Shown: positions 13,101 to 22,265, numbered from the stretch's first letter. The stretch: 64,000 nucleotides of DNA from Haliclystus octoradiatus (GCA_916610825.1 OU744454.1:8372922-8436921); one strand, 5' to 3'. Program-made: numbers and translations. The notes: generated by a model not told the origin, from the letters alone.

Positions 13101-16100
13101 TCAAGTTAAAAGATGAATGATGTAGGCCTAGATAATATCTGGACATTGATCTATATAAGCTGTATCTTTTGTTATGACTACAGACCTGATGAGCTAACTC
13201 ATGTGATACAATAGCTGTTATACTTTGGCGATTTGATTCAGACGATTCGCCATTAGCAAATAGAAGAGTACTATCTCGGTAGGTTATCAAACCCCAATTC
13301 TCCATAGCACCGGCTGCAAAATCTGGTATGGCAATCATATCTAGAGTTGAAACGGAAAGCGAATTAAATATAGGGTAGGTCCACGACTTTTCAATTTCCT
13401 TCTCTTTTGATTTGATAGCCTTAGAAACATTTTGAGCCTGCATGCAGGCTAGAGATTTGATTGAGGTATCAGTTTTTATGGTTTTCAAAAATTTGAATAT
13501 GAACATTAGAATATGCATGGAATTAGGAGCATCATTAATTAAGTGCAAAATTGTATTGGAGGTCAAAAAATGGAAGATCAACTATACAGAGGCAGCTTCT
13601 TAGTCTTCTTCTTTTACTGTCAGATATCATTTTCCCACAGCCTACCATTTTCTTCTAACTAAATGAAAAAGTAATAATGATGCAATCTTCTGATAACAAG
13701 TTTACCTTAACAAAAACTGTAAAGTATGGAATAATGTTGACAATTTGCTAGACCACATCTACTAGACCACAGCAAACAATGTCCGCTATGTTGGCCTAAC
13801 CATTATTTCATAACGCCATTTAAAATTGTATTATAACGAAAACGATTTGATCAATCTGATTGGTTTAGAGTTTGACGCAAAATCACCATAGCAAAACTTG
13901 GTTCAAAATCACAATCGATCTTAAAATTCGAACTTGATATCACAAATGAGAAATTCCAATTTGATCATGAGTTTTAAAAACATTTCATGAGTAAGAAAGT
14001 CATGTAAATGCTTGTAAAAGTTGTGCTAATTATAACACAAAGCAATTGGCTCACAGTTTCCTATGAGCTATTGATATTTGGCGCACGAGAGGCAGGTAAG
14101 GAGGAAACTTGAAGACGAAAATTGCTAGCTGAGGCGGCTTGTAATTTTCTGATGTCTTCTCGTTTCCTCCTTATACGTGCCCCTCCTGCGCCAAATATCA
14201 AAAGCTCATAGGAAATTGTGCACCAATTGCTTAATATCAAAATATAATCATTAGGAAACGGACAAAAGGAGTGAGGGAAATAAACTATTGTAAGCGCAAT
14301 TGAAGACCGATTGTTGTCAAATTACAATCACTTAAAAAAGATCATACATTTATCTAGACAATGAAAGTGTTCAATCTGATTGGCGACATGATTAACAGCT
14401 ACATGAATTCATCAATGAGTATCTTTTAGTTAAACAAAAACTTTTTTATAACATTTAACCATTTAATCAATTATTACCCTTTAAATTATATGAGTAATCA
14501 TGCTAGCATAATTATCCATTGTTTTGGATAGTTTGAAATCTGTTTACATCACATCATTCATAGAATGTGAAACATATTCACACCAATATCTCTGAAAGTA
14601 ATTTGCTCCACTTTTCCGTTAATTTCTGGTTCATTAATCGTATCAAATATTTCAGTTGGTTAAAACAATATAATGTCTGTCAGTAAGTTGAGTGTTCCAT
14701 ATGAACAGGTTTGAGTATATTTTCTCTGTCCCTTTAATTGTGAACAAATATTAATTAAACACTTACCAAGTTTTGGAAGGGCGTAGGATACATTGAAGAA
14801 ACTATTATAAAATGGTAGAATGCCATTGCCAGCACGAATAGCAACTAGCAATTGATTTATTTGGTCATTTGCAGAATAAAATTCCATCTAAAGCAGAAAG
14901 AAGCTATGATAATTCCATAAATCAGTTCTTAATGCAAAAATATAAAACATAAATTAGAGAGCCTACCTTTACTCCATCTGAAGAGGTAGGAACACCTGTA
15001 AACTCTCCAACAACAAATACTACAAGATATGTTGACATTTTTATTGATGTTTGAAATCTATTAATAATGTCCCCATCCACTGTACTTGTTCTAAACAAAG
15101 GCATATTAGACACAGATGTATATTTCATGTTATGTCTAAGAGAGATGGTGAATTTTGCTTTCATTGCTGGCTCATCAAATGAAGGAAATGCTCTTCGACA
15201 ATCAGTCGGGGCAAACTGTGTAACTGCAACAAAACTGAATTGAAGAATGTGTTAAAATTGCGTTGGGGCATCAAACCTTTCCCACTGGGCTCTTTATAGA
15301 CATATATCTTAGAACACATCTACTCAGCTAATTGCTGACAACAGAGAATAAAATATTTATCAACAGTTTTCACAAAATACATAATGTAGAAGTTGAGCAA
15401 AAAATTATTTTCATATTAACTTCTAAGCTAAAAGTAAAATGCTGTAGGCAACAGTGAAAACAGTTCATGAATGTCAAATGGTACAAACTTCATGAGCTAC
15501 TTTGCAAAAAGTTCATAAACGGCTACTGAAAAAGTCAATAAAAAACAGGCAATTTAATGTTCCTGAATTCGTTCATGAACAGTTCATGATTTTTTGTAAA
15601 GTTCGTGAACTGTTTATTACCAGTTTGGGAGGTTCATGAGCATGACACAGGATTAATTTCTTGGTTTGTATTATAGAGATGACACGGGTGCTATAAAATG
15701 CACACCTAAAATGATCAAGGCGTGCTATCACACACCATTAGATGATTGTTGTCATGAAAACATCATGCATCATAATTATCAGTTATCATGGCAACACAAA
15801 TTTATTCTTTTAACCTCACATTTGCTGGTATACCCTAACTCGATGAATTGGAGCATGTCTCTCCGTTTAAATAATTGTCCAGCAAGTTGAATTAGAATCA
15901 TTATAATAGTAGATTGAAGTTCATTGAATAATAAATAATAAGAAATAAACTAGGAAACTGAAATGACATTAAAATATGTCATCAGAATGACAGAATCATC
16001 ACAAAACTTAATTACAAAAAAAAACGAGATCAAAATAAAAAACTTTTTTTTTATAAACATTTTGGCAAGCGATCAATTGCACGCGTCGGAGTTTTTAGGC

Positions 16101-19100
16101 GTGGGCGATCGTACGCCTTATAATACAATCCATGGTGACCAATTTATTACCATAAGCTCACATAAGTCAAATGAATCCCTTTTCATAAACAGCTTTGAAC
16201 AGCTGTGAAATGGTAGAAGTTCATAAACTACTGAAAATTCACCATATTATGTTTATGAAATCGTGAATTTTTTTTGCAGGGATAGTTTAATACATCTTTA
16301 TTGTGGTATGATACATATCATTAAAAGAAACAAAAGTAGGATTTGACATCATGAAAAGCAGGAATGGGCACACAAAAAGGAACAATGTATAAACCATGTT
16401 TACTTAACAATTCTGTAGCAATACAAAATGCAATGCAAAATAACAATTCTGTAGCAATACCTACTTGTAGAATTTGTAAAATATCATGTGTACTTTGACT
16501 TACCGTTCAACACCGTTCCTTGTGTATGAACTTTTGTAGAAGCCTTTCAAATCAGTTGCAAGTCTTGAATTATGTTGAAAATACAACAGATAAAATCCAG
16601 GCTTTACTAACTCATTAAACTCAATGACAAAGAATTGATTCTTTTTAAATTCAAATTGTCTTTTAATTGTCATAACCTTATTTCCATATAAAATTTGTGT
16701 TAATTTCACATTGATCATATTATCCACATGTAAAATTATGAATTTGCTTGTTAGTTTTGTTACATTTACAGAAATTGTAGTGTATCCACTAAAAGTGAAA
16801 TTTTTCATGTCGACTGTTAACCGAATATTATAGCTAATAGGAATAGTATGGTTTGGTAGACGAATATTCCAATAAGGTTCTGAACCAGGAGTAGTTACCA
16901 TGGCACTGGTTGGTGGAACTGTTCCAGGTAGCACAGTGGTAATTTCAGATGGACTGATTGTTGTAAATCCTGTCAAAATATAGGTTAATTAATATATAAT
17001 ACAATCAAACACATATCAATTTTATACAATACACTTGTGTTACCCCATTTAGATTATTGTTGTGTGGTCTGGGGGACGTGCAATCAGAGTTTACTAGATC
17101 GCCTTCAATGTCTACAGAACAGAGGGCACCGTATGATACTTGGCTGCAATTATTGCACTCCAATCGCTGATACAGTATGCACAATCAATTGGGCTGGCTG
17201 ACTGTGCGAGAAAGAATTACATACAGCCATCTAATCTGGATGCGCAGAGTATACAATGGCAATGTCCCCATACCAAATGGAAATCAACACGATTTAAGCA
17301 AACAATAATTTTCTAGTTCGATCCTGTCATCCCCCGATCCTTTCAGGCTTCGGGTGCACACTCATGTCCAAGAGACCTGAAGTTGATCAAAATTTTGTTA
17401 AATTTAAAAATTGGAAAAAGCAGAATATATTGAAATTTTATAATCAATATTCTATGTTTTAAAACTTTTTATCTTTATAAATTTATAGTAAATGTTCTCA
17501 GATAATACTTACTTTTCGTAAATGAAAGTTATTATTTTGAAACATTTTTGTTTCTGCAACATTTTTGTTTCTGGTATGTCAGCCCCATGAAAAAATTCCT
17601 ATTGGCTTATGGGCCCTGGATGATGATGATGACTTCCTTAGGCATACTGACGTTCATTGTCTGTTATACGTCACTATTTTTATTAGCTATTTTTATTAGC
17701 TGTTTTGACTTTCCTTCTCAGACGCAAATTAAAATAGAACTCCCCAGTTAAAAGGCCCCTTTTCTATATTGAACATTCATTTTTGCGGTTTATTATTTTC
17801 AACAGTAAACTTTTCAACATAAATCTGTTCGATGTCATAGCCAATCACAGCCCAGACCACTTATCATTCAATTGTTAGAAAATGAAGCCCTGTTAAAGGG
17901 TGGCATAACTATTAGATTATACTATGATTGATTGATTGATTGTGGGCCTAAGCTTGTGTTCAATTGATTGGAATATCAATTTTTCAGGAATTAATGCACC
18001 AGTCAATTAACATCATTGAACATTAAGGCGTCAGACCTGTCATTTTGAAATGGTTTAATAGCTAATTAGCATGGAATGCACGGGTACACAAAGTAATTCA
18101 AGCCATTCCGCATATCTTGAATAATCGCAAGTTGACATATCTGCGTTATGAAGGCTCTACGGTGAAATATTTTGCATTAAAATACTTTGGAACTAAAAAA
18201 AAATATTTCTGCATTACTGATTCGGATATAATTATTTATTCGGAATCAGTACAAATTAAGAATGACATGATGTAGACATGACACCAAAAAAATCGATACT
18301 TGTTAATGCAAAAAACAATAGTACAGGTAATATTTGTTGATTACATTTTTAAAATTTTTAATAGTAATAGATTCTTATATCGCTTAGATTGGTTCAAGTA
18401 ATAGCTCGAGCAGTTAAATCTGCTTAGCAAACATTTTTAAATCGTTGACACAAAATTTGTTGATGCAGAGATATTCTGCTGATAATATACAAAAATATTA
18501 TTTTGTCGAATTTGTTTGTGCAGAATTTGTGAGCGAAGAAATAAAAACTTTAATGCAGCATTTGTTAGCGTAGATATATTGCGTTTCTGTGTTAAAAATT
18601 TATATTTATTAAGTCATTAGACCAATCACTGCATAGATCCTAGAAACGTCATAGATGCTTGGCTGTAATTGGTCATTTCATTTTTCTGGAACGTTGTATC
18701 ACTTCATTCTACGAAAATTTACATGCCCCCTATACAAAACAGCCGCACGGCATAGATACGTAGCTAAAATGAAGTACAGGAGCATGTGGTGCCTGTTCAA
18801 AAAATTGCTACAAAATTACTTGTTGATGTTTAACTTGCCATGAATGCCGCAATGAGTTGGAATGGTTCAACTTGAATCTAAGACTTTTGCAAGATAAACT
18901 ATCTGTACAGGTTTCGCATGTGCCCATCTGCTTTTACACCAAAGGAGAGTCAAGATCAATGCTGGACGCGGTAAACATAAACATTATGTTGCTTTAAACT
19001 AAATTAATTTCAATGAGCTTAGCATTTTTCTTGGATGTAGCCTAAGTTAGTTAAAGTGCGTAGACTTGTACGCTCTATTATCCTATGCATGAACCTAGGT

Positions 19101-22100
19101 AGGTTGATTTGCTTATACATCAAAATATAATAATCTGAATAGTATATGTTACGTACAGCTTAACTGTATGTAACCTGAGTAAGTGTAACCTGATATGAGC
19201 GTGACTGCTATTATCGAATATGTATGTAACCTATGTTTTAGTTTATTCCCCTCGTGGCAACTGTACGAACATGTTGTATTGAAGTCTTAATTATATACTA
19301 TCAATCTATCAGCTTGATTGTGACATGGTGTCAGATGTTAAATTTATTATATTACTACAAGTTATTTTATATTTTCCATTATACTTTAATTACTAACTGT
19401 TAAAATCAGCGTTAGCCAAAATGGCACAATATCAACAGCCAGCGAAATTTTCATTCAAACCGGCCGGTTGGGAAGATTGGTTAGATGATTTTAACCGGTT
19501 CAGAAGAATTTCGTTTCTTGATAAACAAGTTGGTGAAAATCAACGAGATGCTTTAATTTACTGCATGGGTGGCAGAGAAGCTTCAAAGATTTTTAAAACG
19601 TTATCGTTGGATGCTAAAATAAAGCCAGATGACGCAGACGAATATTATAAAGAAATCAGTGAGAAATTTACAGGATATTTCATCCCTAAACGAAACATAA
19701 TACATGAACGGGCGATTTTAAACGAAAGGAGACAAAACCAAGGGGAATCCGTTGAAGAATATATTCGGTCATTACAAGAATTAGTTATTCATTGTTCGTA
19801 TATCGACGCAGATGACCACGTGCGTGATCGTCTTGTTCTTGGTCTGAAAGACAAACAAGTCAAGCAAAAATTACAGCTTACCAGTGGATTAACTTTGGCC
19901 AAAGCTATTGATATCTCAAGACAAACAGAGATGATTAAAATGCAAATTAAACAACAATCGCGAATGAATGAAGATGATGATAGCGTGTCGAGCGTGAATG
20001 AAGAGTTAAGTGTTCAAGAGTTGCGGTCAAACAAAGGTCGATATCAGAGGAATTGGTCGTCAACAGCAACACGAACAACGCGTCAAAATCAAGATTGCAG
20101 CCAATGTGGATATCAACACGAGCAAGATTGATGTCCTGCAAAAGGAAAGAGTTGCAACAAATGTAAACGACCAGGACATTTTGCGAAAATGTGTCGTTCA
20201 AAGAATATCAGGGAAATAGTAGAAGTTGAGACAGACGAGGATAGCAATGATGAATTTTATTTGGATTCCATTACATACAACAAAGCCAATGCGGAACCAT
20301 GGAATATAAACATGAAGATAAATATGAAAGATATAGAATTTAAATTGGATACTGGTGCAGACGTTACAGTTATTACAGAGAGCACTTGGAAAAGTTTATA
20401 TCCGAAACCTGAACTTGCAGCCGTAAGTAAACACCTGTCATCGCCTGGCGGGGCAGTTCGTTGTGTTGGTAAGTTTACAACTAAGTTATGTCACGGTTCA
20501 ACGTTTGAGAACTGTGAGATATATGTAATCCGTGGAACGAAAAACAATTTGTTAGGACGAAATGAACTCATTACATTTAATCTAATTAAACGCATTGACA
20601 ATATTGAAAATAATATATTTGCATCTTTTGGTAAAATGATTACAACACCAGTAAAAATCACCCTTAAGGATGGTGCTACTACTTCTTGCGTGACAGCTCC
20701 ACGTAGAGTACCGTTTCCTATTTTGCCTGAAGTTAAGAAAAAAGAACGTTGGAAAGAAAAACAACATAGAAATACAACACATAGTACAACAGGTGTTGCA
20801 CCAGCTGTAGCGCTGATGGGACGAAATCTTCAGACGAAATTGCCAGTTCTACCATCAACTCTCATACCAAAATCACCAGTGGATAGACAGATGAGGAAAA
20901 ATGATATTCAACAAAAAGAAAGGTACAAGAAAAATTATGACTCTCGAAATGGAGCACGAGATTTACCGGTATTAAAAGTAAATGATTACGTACGTACTCG
21001 TATTGGGAAGGATAACAAATGGAGTGAAAAAGGGAAAATTATTGCTGCTAATAAGTCAAGAAGATCATACTTAATTAAATTCAATGGAGCAATATACCGG
21101 AGGAATCGGCAACATCTAAAGTTAGTACCAAGTATTACTACTGATGAAGAAGATCATGATCTAGAAGTAGCCGATGATACTAACGATAATGATGTATTGC
21201 AAAATAATGGGAGAAATGGTGATACAAATGGTGATACAGCTACAAGAAAGAGCGGTAGAGTGGTTAGACCACCAAATAGATTTATTCCAGATTAATTAGA
21301 AAATAAATAACGTTAATTCTTAACAATCAAACAATGATCTCACGGTTTTATCATAATCATAAATAATTACCAAGGACTTTAATAAGGAACTTTAATAATC
21401 AATAAATAGAATCTTACAGTTATTAATTATGTTTTAAGGGAAGGGAGATGTTACGTACAGCTTAACTGTATGTAACCTGAGTAAGTGTAACCTGATATGA
21501 GCGTGACTGCTATTATCGAATATGTATGTAACCTATGTTTTAGTTTATTCCCCTCGTGGCAACTGTACGAACATGTTGTATTGAAGTCTTAATTATATAC
21601 TATCAATCTATCAGCTTGATTGTGACAGTATATTCATCAAAACAATAAATTCAAATATTTCTGTAACTTATAGTATGTATTGAAGTACACCACAGGGCCC
21701 CTCTAGACTTCCAGCTTTCAAAAATGTTCGGGGAAATGCCCCGACCCCCTAGAAGTATTAATTCCCCCAAGGTTAGACGTACCGGTACTCGCAAAAATTC
21801 CAGTATCCGCCCCTGTTGGATGCATAGTGCATAGGGAAATATTGTATGATTATTAATAATATTAAATAATCACGTCTAAATTAATAAACTCGCAAATCTG
21901 GGCTACCTTCTCTTTACAATCAAAATGTGTTTGATGTCTGTCAGCTAATACTAGGCCTATAACTATCAACACGCGGGAAAAGTTACCTCCTTGACCTTCA
22001 CAAACAGACAAAAGAAAACACACAACAAACAATAAATAGTGATCTAATCAGATGACCAAAACTAACCTTGTTGTTTATCATTTTCAGATTGTTGTTTCAA

Positions 22101-22265
22101 ATCAGATTCGACTTTTGCTTTGGCTGCATAAGCTGCAATAGCCGCAGTTACAATTATCAAAATGACGACAACTATCACGAAAATAATCAATATTTTCCTC
22201 GTAAAGAATATTCCTTTTTTGCTTGTTTCCGCTTCTGATACTCCAAAAATTTCTCTATCACCCAT
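4013..22265 (-). CDS. Membrane-bound M1 aminopeptidase (aminopeptidase N-like), 14 exons, C-terminus off the window
   Basis: This is a type II ectopeptidase of the M1 zinc family that removes N-terminal residues from peptides at the cell surface. Fourteen exons in consistent phase give 732 codons. Residues 1-24 are cytoplasmic, about 25-47 are a signal anchor, and about 67-100 are a Ser/Thr/Pro stalk. The M1 N-terminal domain follows. GAMEN is at 362-366 and the zinc site is HELAH at 398-402 with Glu421 (WLNEGFA), exactly 18 residues after the second His. The presumed catalytic Tyr484 lies in ISYKK. The ERAP1-like C-terminal domain starts after about 620. Family members are near 970 residues, so about 230 remain, probably left of 4013. 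All key residues are intact and all introns are GT-AG, so the gene looks functional. Intron 1 carries a 2.5 kb LTR element in antisense orientation. Confidence 0.93.
4248..4303 (-). CDS. Aminopeptidase exon 13
   Basis: A short exon encodes [19 protein letters not shown], the strongly conserved dR-A-li-DaFaLAR block. The acceptor is TTTATAG. The donor AG|GTAAAC leaves two bases for exon 14. Confidence 0.92.
4730..5184. mobile_element. 455 bp TIR element with TAA target duplication (Harbinger-like MITE), in intron 12
   Basis: The left end GACCCTGTTTAAAAATAGG is inverted relative to the right end (reverse complement GGCCCTGTTTTACAAGGAGG). Both sides are flanked by TAA (4727-4729 and 5185-5187). 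Inside, the motif GGATAGGCGAGTTAC is repeated near both ends in inverted orientation. The 3 bp TAA duplication and GGCCC start resemble the element at 23806-24455. No transposase is encoded. Confidence 0.7.
5565..5695 (-). CDS. Aminopeptidase exon 12
   Basis: The acceptor CATCTTAG completes Asp and reads [20 protein letters not shown], followed by [14 protein letters not shown]. This matches the M1 block in which a G-Y/F-YRVNYD motif opens the C-terminal domain. The donor is ACG|GTATGC. Confidence 0.92.
5696..7480. repeat. Intron 11 with a possible 195 bp foldback at 6833-7027
   Basis: The intron is AT-rich and non-coding. At 6833-7027 the ends CAAAACCATGAAAATT and (reversed) CAAAACCATGACAAAATT form an inverted repeat, and the interior is a run of degenerate ATGAAAA-like words. 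A GTTCATGAAC-type fragment lies at about 6140-6200. Confidence 0.45.
7481..7575 (-). CDS. Aminopeptidase exon 11
   Basis: It encodes [20 protein letters not shown] and continues to the WFNKTK stretch, a beta-domain strand typical of M1 enzymes. The acceptor is ATTTCAG and the donor is G|GTGTGT. Confidence 0.9.
7942..8114 (-). CDS. Aminopeptidase exon 10
   Basis: This exon encodes [20 protein letters not shown] and continues through FPVVMVTR, the end of the catalytic domain (M1 consensus has [13 protein letters not shown]-like text here). The donor GG|GTAAAA leaves two bases, completed by exon 11. Confidence 0.92.
8524..8637. repeat. GTTCATGAAC-rich palindromic MITE, best-preserved copy
   Basis: This is a 114 bp unit with terminal inverted repeats: CCCTTGCGAAAAACAG on the left, CCCTGCGAAAAGCAG as the reverse of the right. 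The interior contains GTTCATGAACAGTTCATGAA-type pairs on both arms, so the whole unit can fold on itself. It lies in intron 9 of the aminopeptidase gene. Confidence 0.65.
8690..8835. repeat. Second, degenerate GTTCATGAAC repeat in intron 9
   Basis: Several TTCATGAAC words and variants occur over about 145 bp, ending in TTTTTTCAGGGG as in the better copies. The left terminal repeat is not clear. Confidence 0.45.
8936..9001 (-). CDS. Aminopeptidase exon 9
   Basis: Twenty-two codons run from [17 protein letters not shown] to TSLAK, continuing the helical domain. The acceptor is TTTTTAG and the donor is AAG|GTATAT. Confidence 0.91.
9095..9160 (-). CDS. Aminopeptidase exon 8
   Basis: Twenty-two codons encode [20 protein letters not shown] and a closing LK, the helix after the catalytic tyrosine. 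The acceptor is CATAG and the donor is AAG|GTAAGT. Phase is 0 at both ends. Confidence 0.92.
9188..10062. mobile_element. Possible 875 bp non-autonomous TIR element in intron 7
   Basis: The left end CAGACCTTTCCAGGAAAGG and the reversed right end CAGACCTTTCTGGGACTAA match at most of the outer positions. Both are flanked by TTA (9185-9187, 10063-10065). The interior is AT-rich and non-coding. The match is short, so the call is tentative. Confidence 0.45.
10185..10319 (-). CDS. Aminopeptidase exon 7: catalytic-tyrosine exon
   Basis: Forty-five codons run from [18 protein letters not shown] to [12 protein letters not shown]. The Tyr of ISYKK corresponds to the transition-state-stabilising tyrosine of M1 enzymes, 86 residues after the first zinc His. 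The acceptor is ATTCCAG and the donor is AAG|GTATTT. Confidence 0.93.
11127..11240 (-). CDS. Aminopeptidase exon 6: third zinc ligand (WLNEGFA)
   Basis: The 38-codon exon begins [20 protein letters not shown] directly after HELAHQ. The Glu of NEGFA is the third zinc ligand. The acceptor is TATTTAG and the donor is GTAGGT. Confidence 0.95.
11533..11738 (-). pseudogene. LINE relic: C-terminus of an RT protein
   Basis: The minus strand stays open for about 65 codons to a TAA at 11533-11535. It ends in the familiar LINE ORF2 tail ([20 protein letters not shown], then [11 protein letters not shown]). A CAT/TCA microsatellite lies nearby at about 11366-11395. It sits in intron 5 of the aminopeptidase gene. 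Confidence 0.65.
11983..12362. mobile_element. 380 bp foldback element in intron 5
   Basis: The two halves are inverted copies. For example CAATCTGTGTGATAGTATAG on the left pairs with CAATCTGTGAAGTAGTATAG (reversed right), and TCTAGAATCATTCACTGTG pairs with the reverse of the stretch near 12240. The outermost bases are TTAGC on the left and GCTAA on the right. No coding sequence is present. Confidence 0.7.
12400..12468 (-). pseudogene. tRNA-like sequence (SINE head or tRNA pseudogene)
   Basis: On the minus strand an A-box-like GGTAGCTCAGTGGGAGA (about 12461-12445) is followed 29 bases later by a B-box-like GGTTGGAATCC (12418-12408). The B box has G where C56 is invariant, and I could not form a proper acceptor stem. 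A working tRNA is therefore unlikely; a tRNA-derived SINE is the better guess. Confidence 0.5.
12805..12905. repeat. Degenerate GTTCATGAAC repeat
   Basis: The words TGTTCATCAACAGTTCATGA and a closing TTTTTTCAAGGG match the family described at 8524. This copy is in intron 5 and has no clear left terminal repeat. Confidence 0.4.
13186..13340 (-). CDS. Aminopeptidase exon 5: GAMEN and HELAH motifs
   Basis: The acceptor ACTCTAG|AT completes Asp and reads [20 protein letters not shown], the exopeptidase motif. It ends at VSHELAHQ, which carries two zinc ligands and the general-base Glu. The donor is CAG|GTCTGT. Confidence 0.95.
14040..14232. mobile_element. 193 bp near-perfect foldback element in intron 4
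   Basis: The left arm AGCAATTGGCTCACAGTTTC pairs with the reversed right arm AGCAATTGGTGCACAATTTC and on through CTATGAGCT...TTTGGCGCA. An inner inverted pair, GGAGGAAACTTGAAGAC against the reverse of GTCTTCTCGTTTCCTCC, continues the palindrome almost to the centre. Confidence 0.75.
14767..14887 (-). CDS. Aminopeptidase exon 4
   Basis: The acceptor TTTAG|ATG opens [14 protein letters not shown], and the exon runs to NVSYALPKL. This is the helix preceding the GAMEN exon in M1 enzymes. The donor G|GTAAGT leaves one base, matched by exon 5. Confidence 0.9.
14967..15234 (-). CDS. Aminopeptidase exon 3: substrate-domain block with [11 protein letters not shown]
   Basis: The acceptor ATTCAG|T restores the split Arg codon and reads [19 protein letters not shown], a highly conserved M1 block. 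It then continues to the VVFVVGEF strand. The donor AAG|GTAGGC ends in phase 0. A nearer AG (TTGCAG) was rejected because it breaks the frame. Confidence 0.92.
15455..16280. repeat. Intron 2 with two GTTCATGAAC-type repeat clusters
   Basis: At about 15455-15640 there are several ACAGTTCATGA and GTTCATGAACAGTTCATGA words. At about 16190-16280 there is a shorter cluster ending TTTTTTTTGCAGGG. The sequence between is non-coding and AT-rich. Confidence 0.45.
16504..16969 (-). CDS. Aminopeptidase exon 2: stalk and start of M1 N-terminal domain
   Basis: The acceptor ATTTTGACAG joins in phase with exon 1. The product begins with a Thr/Ser/Pro-rich stalk and then the M1 opening block ([18 protein letters not shown]). 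It ends in the conserved [13 protein letters not shown]. The donor is CG|GTAAGT. Confidence 0.92.
17019..17400 (+). pseudogene. LINE relic: RT C-terminal region
   Basis: The plus strand reads [18 protein letters not shown], then [19 protein letters not shown], the typical region downstream of the LINE RT palm. A TGA near 17210 and a frameshift end the similarity. It is a short dead fragment in aminopeptidase intron 1. Confidence 0.65.
17401..19141. other. Intron 1, left part: no gene recognised
   Basis: AT-rich non-coding sequence. A short GATT microsatellite lies at about 17925-17942. I see no clear element ends. Confidence 0.4.
19147..19325 (+). repeat. 5' LTR of the 2.48 kb gypsy element
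   Basis: 179 bp, TG at the start and CA at the end, identical to 21449-21627. Confidence 0.92.
19421..20131 (+). CDS. Gag of the deleted gypsy element, stopped by TGA inside the zinc-knuckle region
   Basis: A 236-residue capsid-like protein begins [20 protein letters not shown], a typical gypsy Gag opening, and includes the retrotransposon-gag core ([16 protein letters not shown]-like text). It ends at TGA 20129-20131 right after the first Cys pair ([11 protein letters not shown]). The same frame continues after the stop with the second knuckle ([14 protein letters not shown]). The stop is therefore either a point nonsense mutation or a read-through codon. Because the LTRs are identical, the stop arose very recently or was already present in the source copy. 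Confidence 0.82.
   Translation: MAQYQQPAKFSFKPAGWEDWLDDFNRFRRISFLDKQVGENQRDALIYCMGGREASKIFKTLSLDAKIKPDDADEYYKEISEKFTGYFIPKRNIIHERAILNERRQNQGESVEEYIRSLQELVIHCSYIDADDHVRDRLVLGLKDKQVKQKLQLTSGLTLAKAIDISRQTEMIKMQIKQQSRMNEDDDSVSSVNEELSVQELRSNKGRYQRNWSSTATRTTRQNQDCSQCGYQHEQD
20132..21295 (+). CDS. Zinc knuckle, aspartic protease and integrase C-terminus of the deleted gypsy element
   Basis: In frame with Gag, this part carries the CCHC knuckle (about 20155-20195) and then an aspartic protease with [10 protein letters not shown] (about 20345). A fragment with the first RT residues is followed by an abrupt change near 20735-20760 to integrase C-terminal sequence ([12 protein letters not shown], then a GPY-like [13 protein letters not shown] block). 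It finishes with [14 protein letters not shown] and TAA. No polymerase, RNase H or DDE core remains. Confidence 0.82.
   Translation, partial: CPAKGKSCNKCKRPGHFAKMCRSKNIREIVEVETDEDSNDEFYLDSITYNKANAEPWNINMKINMKDIEFKLDTGADVTVITESTWKSLYPKPELAAVSKHLSSPGGAVRCVGKFTTKLCHGSTFENCEIYVIRGTKNNLLGRNELITFNLIKRIDNIENNIFASFGKMITTPVKITLKDGATTSCVTAPRRVPFPILPEVKKKERWKEKQHRNTTHSTTGVAPAVALMGRNLQTKLPVLPSTLIPKSPVDRQMRKNDIQQKERYKKNYDSRNGARDLPVLKVNDYVRTRIGKDNKWSEKGKIIAANKSRRSYLIKFNGAIYRRNRQHLKLVPSITTDEEDHDLEVADDTNDNDVLQNNGRNGDTNGDTATRKSGRVVRPPNRFIPD
21449..21627 (+). repeat. 3' LTR of the 2.48 kb gypsy element
   Basis: 179 bp, preceded by a purine tract at 21436-21448 and followed by the GTATA target duplication. Confidence 0.92.
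21633..22066. other. Intron 1, right part: no gene recognised
   Basis: Short non-coding stretch between the gypsy element and exon 1; nothing distinctive. Confidence 0.4.
22067..22265 (-). CDS. Aminopeptidase exon 1: cytoplasmic tail and signal anchor
   Basis: It starts with ATG at 22265-22263 and encodes [18 protein letters not shown], then a strongly hydrophobic Ile/Val-rich segment (about residues 25-47), then a charged juxtamembrane stretch. The donor GTTAGT leaves one base (G), which completes a Gly codon with exon 2. Positive residues before the anchor fit an N-in type II topology. Confidence 0.88.

Larger units (their letters stand above)
19147..21627 (+). mobile_element. Non-autonomous Ty3/gypsy-type LTR retrotransposon, 2.48 kb, identical LTRs
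   Basis: This is a complete insertion. It has a 5 bp target duplication GTATA (19142-19146, 21628-21632), a 179 bp 5' LTR, a primer-binding region starting TGGTGTCAGA, a gag-protease frame, a polypurine tract AAGGGAAGGGAGA and a 179 bp 3' LTR. The two LTRs read identically. Reverse transcriptase, RNase H and most of integrase are missing: a few residues of the RT opening (APRRVPF) run directly into the integrase C-terminal region. It must depend on a related full-length element. It lies antisense in intron 1 of the aminopeptidase gene. Confidence 0.9.

Noticed and set aside
15181-15230. Acceptor TTGCAG at about 15224 for aminopeptidase exon 3
   Set aside because: Its phase does not fit the end of exon 2; the acceptor at 15235 gives the conserved FVAVTQF reading.
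17318-17345. B-box-like GTTCGATCCTG as a tRNA gene
   Set aside because: There is no matching A box at the right distance, and the region is part of a LINE relic.
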